NCBI RefSeq assembly: GCF_016735595.1
Contig: NZ_JAERRB010000003.1
Span: 749,645-813,644, forward strand
From: Chryseolinea lacunae
GTDB taxonomy: Bacteria > Bacteroidota > Bacteroidia > Cytophagales > Cyclobacteriaceae
Reading direction: 5' to 3'
Length of the DNA stretch: 64,000 bases
Shown: positions 60,696-64,000 of the stretch, in pieces
Layout of the letters: every line of letters starts with the position of its first letter
How positions within the stretch are numbered: position 1 is the stretch's first letter
Notes under the pieces: generated by a model
The model's input: the letters and a program-made list of their open reading frames with translations, nothing else
What the model was told of the DNA's origin: nothing
Database searches by the model: none
Translations under genes and position numbers: made by a program

Positions 60696-62349
60696 ATGGC
60701 CCTTCGTGTTGGTGGCATCCGTTGCCCTTCTGGTAGCCTTCCGCAAACCGGCAGAAAAATATTTCGACATCGCCAAAAGCCTCGACATTTTCGCCACACT
60801 TTTCAAAGAAGTGAACGCCTACTATGTCGACGAGGTGGAACCCCAAAAACTTATCCGCAAAGGCATCGACGGCATGCTCGCCTCACTCGATCCCTACACC
60901 GACTACATTCCCGAAGACGACCTGGAGTCGTTCCGCATCACCACCACCGGGCAATACGGCGGCATCGGTGCGCTCATTGGCGTCATCAATAAAAGAACCA
61001 TCGTCACACATCCCTACAGAAGCTTTCCCGCCTTCAGATCAGGCATCCATGTGGGCGACGAACTCGTTGCCATCGATGGCAAAAACCTGCAAGGCAAATC
61101 CACCTCCGAAGTCAGCGCCCTGCTCAAAGGCCAACCCAAAACCGACCTCGAACTCAAAGTGAAACGTTATGGGCAACGCGACATCATCACCTTCAAAATC
61201 ACCCGCGAAAAAATAACACTGGCCAACATCGGCTACTACGGCCTGGTGGAAGCCAACACCGGCTACATCAAACTCGACGATTTCACGCCCGGCGCCTCGC
61301 GCGAAGTAGCCGACGCGTTGCACGCCCTGAAACAACAAGGCGCCACCCGTCTCATCCTCGACCTTCGCGACAACCCCGGCGGTCTGTTGCACGAAGCCGT
61401 GAACATCGTGAGCCTCTTCGTCGCCAAAGGCCAGGAAGTGGTGTCCACAAAAGGAAAAGTCGAAGACTGGAACAAGCAATACAAAACGCTCAACAATCCC
61501 ATCGACACCGAAATCCCCATGGCCATCCTGGTGAACGACGGCAGTGCATCGGCCTCCGAAATTGTGGCGGGCTCGCTGCAGGACTACGACCGCGCCGTGC
61601 TCATCGGCCGGAAAACATTTGGCAAAGGCCTCGTGCAAACCACACGACCACTTGCCTACAACGCACAACTGAAAGTCACCACAGCCAAATACTACATTCC
61701 CAGCGGCCGCTGCATTCAGGCACTCGACTACACACATAGAAAAGAGGACGGCACGGTCAACAAAATGGCCGACTCCCTCAAATCAGAATTCAGAACCAAA
61801 CACGGCCGCAAAGTCTACGACGGCGGAGGCCTCGATCCCGACATCGTTATGCAGGAAGAATTCCTTAGCGTTGTGGCCGCCTCCATGGTCAGCGACGGAT
61901 TGATCTTCGACTATGCCACACGCTACTGCGGCGAAAATCCCACACCGCCCGCGCTCAACACATTCCACATCACCGACAAAGACTACGAAAAGTTTTTAGA
62001 CTTTCTCAAAGCACAAAAGTTTTCATACGCCACCATGCTGGAAAAAAATACCAACCAGCTCATTGAAGTGGCCAAGGAAGAACGCTACTATAACGACATG
62101 GAGACGCAACTCTCCGGGTTGAAAAATAAAGTGGAAGCACTCAAGTCCACCGACTTCACGCGATTCAAAACCGAAATCGTGGGGTTGCTGGAAGAACAGA
62201 TCGCGTTTCACTATAATCTCAACGAAGGCCAGGCCGCCGTGTCCACCAGCCGCGACCAAACCATTCTCGAAGCCCGGAAAATTCTGAACGACACCGGCGC
62301 CTACAACAAAACATTGTCCACGTCCGATGCCCTTGCTCCTAAGCCTTGA
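60679..62349 (+). CDS. S41-family C-terminal processing protease
   Basis: 556 residues: N-terminal membrane anchor, PDZ domain (~95-180; GIHVGDELVAIDGKNLQGKS), then the S41 core with LILDLRDNPGGLLHEAV, the Ser in GSASASE (residues 288-294) and Lys in GRKTFGKGLVQ. Cleaves periplasmic substrates near their C-termini. The start overlaps rnpA and the end overlaps tsaB by 23 bases. Confidence 0.92.
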   Translation: MWRRIKWPFVLVASVALLVAFRKPAEKYFDIAKSLDIFATLFKEVNAYYVDEVEPQKLIRKGIDGMLASLDPYTDYIPEDDLESFRITTTGQYGGIGALIGVINKRTIVTHPYRSFPAFRSGIHVGDELVAIDGKNLQGKSTSEVSALLKGQPKTDLELKVKRYGQRDIITFKITREKITLANIGYYGLVEANTGYIKLDDFTPGASREVADALHALKQQGATRLILDLRDNPGGLLHEAVNIVSLFVAKGQEVVSTKGKVEDWNKQYKTLNNPIDTEIPMAILVNDGSASASEIVAGSLQDYDRAVLIGRKTFGKGLVQTTRPLAYNAQLKVTTAKYYIPSGRCIQALDYTHRKEDGTVNKMADSLKSEFRTKHGRKVYDGGGLDPDIVMQEEFLSVVAASMVSDGLIFDYATRYCGENPTPPALNTFHITDKDYEKFLDFLKAQKFSYATMLEKNTNQLIEVAKEERYYNDMETQLSGLKNKVEALKSTDFTRFKTEIVGLLEEQIAFHYNLNEGQAAVSTSRDQTILEARKILNDTGAYNKTLSTSDALAPKP

Positions 62350-63016
62350 AACATCCACCACGGTTTGTTCCGTGGCACTGCACGAAAACAACACGTTGCT
62401 GTCCATGGCCGAAGTGCATCGCGAACACTCTCATGCATCAAAGCTCGCCCCCCTCATCGACCAGGTGGTGCGCACAGCCGATGTCACCCTGAAAGATATT
62501 AGTGCCGTCGCCGTGGCATCGGGCCCCGGTTCATACACCGGCCTGCGCATCGGCACCTCCACAGCCAAAGGATTGTGCTATGCACTTTCCATTCCGCTGG
62601 TAGCCGTGGGCACGCTCGAGATCATGGCCGCGCAGGTCAACGCCACCAACGTGTCAAAGGCACGCCTTTGCCCCATGATCGACGCACGCCGCATGGAAGT
62701 CTATTGCCAGATCTTTGATGCCGGCAACACCGCGCTGCAGGCCGTGGAAGCCAAGGTCATCGATGAACATAGTTTTGAAAAAGAACTGGAAGAAGGCCCG
62801 ATCATTTTTTTTGGAAACGGCGCAGACAAATGCCGGCCCGTCATCACCCATCCCAACGCAATTTTTATTTCAGGCATCACACCCTCGGCAGCTAACCTGG
62901 GGGCGCTGGCATGGACAAAATTTCAACAACAACGCATCGAAGACCTGGTGCACTTCGAACCTTTCTATCTGAAGGAGTTCATGATCAAGAAACCGGCCAG
63001 CCTAAATCAGCCCTAG
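62327..63016 (+). CDS. tsaB: tRNA t6A37 synthesis protein TsaB
   Basis: 229 residues. LSLETSTTVCSVALHE and VASGPGSYTGLRIGTSTAKGL are characteristic motifs. It partners TsaD for N6-threonylcarbamoyladenosine at position 37 of ANN-decoding tRNAs. Translationally coupled to the protease gene. Confidence 0.94.
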   Translation: MPLLLSLETSTTVCSVALHENNTLLSMAEVHREHSHASKLAPLIDQVVRTADVTLKDISAVAVASGPGSYTGLRIGTSTAKGLCYALSIPLVAVGTLEIMAAQVNATNVSKARLCPMIDARRMEVYCQIFDAGNTALQAVEAKVIDEHSFEKELEEGPIIFFGNGADKCRPVITHPNAIFISGITPSAANLGALAWTKFQQQRIEDLVHFEPFYLKEFMIKKPASLNQP

Positions 63017-63055
63017 CCGAACAAAATCGCACAACATTTATGTTCTAGAAACATC

Positions 63056-63577
63056 ATGGAAGACGCACAAGATCAAATCATCAATAAAGTAGCCAGCAGC
63101 GCCCTCGTTACCTTCGATCTGGAACACTATTATGAACCGGGCGAACGGGTGTTGCTCGACATAAAAGACCAACTATACCAGGAGCTCATCCTGAAAGAAA
63201 AAGATTTTCGCGAATTCATCCGCCAGCACAATTGGTCGAATTATCAAAATAAATTCGTCGCCATCACCTGCACCGCCGACGCCATCGTGCCCACATGGGC
63301 CTTCATGTTGGTGGCCATTGCGCTCGAGCCCCATGCAAAACAGGTAGTTTTTGGAAACCTGGAAGCGCTGGAAACAGAAATTTTCAAAAAAAATCTGCGC
63401 GAAATCGACTGGTCGCGCTTCGAAAATGCAAAAGTTGTGGTGAAAGGATGCAGTAAAGTTGACGTTCCGGTGGCCATTTATGTGGAGGCAACAAATAATT
63501 TAAAAAAGTTTTCGGCCAGTATTATGTTCGGAGAGCCTTGCAGCACGGTTCCGTTGTATAAAAAGCCAAAAAATTAA
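63056..63577 (+). CDS. DUF2480 protein
   Basis: 173 residues with the Bacteroidota-specific DUF2480 pattern: VTFDLEHYYEPGERVLLDIKD, FREFIRQHNWSNYQNKFVA, ADAIVPTWAFMLV, VVVKGCSKVDVPVAIYVE. No function is known. It follows tsaB by 39 bases. Confidence 0.85.
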   Translation: MEDAQDQIINKVASSALVTFDLEHYYEPGERVLLDIKDQLYQELILKEKDFREFIRQHNWSNYQNKFVAITCTADAIVPTWAFMLVAIALEPHAKQVVFGNLEALETEIFKKNLREIDWSRFENAKVVVKGCSKVDVPVAIYVEATNNLKKFSASIMFGEPCSTVPLYKKPKN

Positions 63578-63754
63578 GCAAATCATAATGTTCTCTTAAT
63601 CAGGGTCATTCGCGTTTAAACATCCCTGCAAACCACGATGTGGATAACTAATTTTTGAATTTTTTTTGCAGGTTATCAATCGCTAGCTACATTTGGGACC
63701 CTTTTGCTAGCAGGGCAGGGGAAATGGAGAAAAGAAAAAAAGTTTTAAAAAAAC

Positions 63755-63785
63755 TTGCAAAGTGAAACCGGAACAAGTACCTTTG
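63755..63785 (+). promoter_or_regulatory. Strong rRNA-type promoter, TTG and TACCTTTG, spacing 20
   Basis: TTG at 63755-63757 and TACCTTTG at 63778-63785 match Bacteroidota consensus elements exactly. AT-rich sequence upstream (AAAAAAAGTTTTAAAAAAA) acts like an UP element. No coding sequence follows to 64000. Confidence 0.7.
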
Positions 63786-64000
63786 CACTCCCAAATTGAA
63801 AATAAGGGCTGAAAATCGGAAGGGTTTTCAGAATGGGTTGAGAAACTCACACGTTATTCGCCCACTGGCGGATTGACCACGTTCTTTGAATGGATGATAA
63901 TTGATAGCGGACCCATGGAACATTATAGCCGCGAGGTTGGGATGTTTCGTGATTGATTTCTTGAATAAGAAAAAGGATAAACGAGAGTCCAGGTTTCAAA
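63786..64000 (+). other. Untranslated leader, probably of an rRNA operon
   Basis: Lacks a gene. The strong promoter and length suggest the leader of a 16S rRNA operon that would begin right of the window. The 16S 5' sequence itself is not reached. Confidence 0.45.

Noticed and set aside
63786..64000. 16S rRNA gene start
   Set aside because: The conserved AGAGTTTGATC..TGGCTCAG sequence is not present before the window ends.
1..64000. CRISPR array, prophage or insertion sequence
   Set aside because: No regular direct repeats, integrase, transposase or terminal inverted repeats were seen.

Overview
The window looks like a chromosomal segment of a Bacteroidota bacterium, most likely Cytophagales. 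The evidence is an outer-membrane TonB receptor paired with a DUF4249 lipoprotein, a T9SS C-terminal sorting domain, a GLPGLI protein paired with an outer-membrane barrel, DUF2480, RprX/RprY-like two-component systems, and several TAnnTTTG promoter elements typical of the Bacteroidota primary sigma factor. Genus cannot be fixed from sequence alone. No prophage, insertion sequence or CRISPR array is visible.

Region 1-10.7 kb is the most interesting part and reads as an RNA-repair neighbourhood. A WYL regulator fused to a phytanoyl-CoA-dioxygenase-like domain is divergent from a roughly 650-base stretch packed with tRNA-like structures. That stretch is followed by a slipin/SPFH gene and an RNA ligase rtcB. 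Two of the tRNA-like units are in circularly permuted order: T-arm, capped acceptor stem, then D-arm. One of these carries an intact Asn-type anticodon arm. Downstream on the same strand come a small structured transcription unit, a DinB-like protein, an uncharacterised protein, a 2OG-Fe(II) oxygenase, a DEDDh exonuclease, the tRNA 2'-phosphotransferase kptA and an RluD-type pseudouridine synthase. The divergent regulator plus RtcB recalls RtcR-rtcBA of Proteobacteria, but the parts differ.

Region 10.7-23.1 kb holds a PVC-type cytochrome lipoprotein, an ABC permease, a PagL-like lipid A deacylase, a WG-repeat protein, a sigma/anti-sigma pair, a lipoprotein, and tRNA-Val and tRNA-Lys. Region 23.1-32.7 kb holds a minimal ethanolamine module (eutB, eutC, permease), a cupin, a secreted PQQ sugar dehydrogenase and a TonB receptor/DUF4249 pair. 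Region 32.8-46.6 kb holds a TPR histidine kinase, stress and redox genes (OsmC, nitroreductase, two pirins and a MarR regulator), a sugar-acid dehydratase with an SDR, and a PqiA protein whose gene is overlapped in antisense by a BNR-repeat gene. Region 46.7-55.7 kb holds two facing two-component systems, a GLPGLI/outer-membrane-barrel pair and a glycerophosphodiesterase. Region 55.7-64 kb holds a GAF-PAS sensor, a thioredoxin-fold protein, a GC-rich palindromic repeat, adenosine kinase, the housekeeping block rpmH-rnpA-S41 protease-tsaB-DUF2480, and a strong promoter of ribosomal-RNA type running off the right edge.
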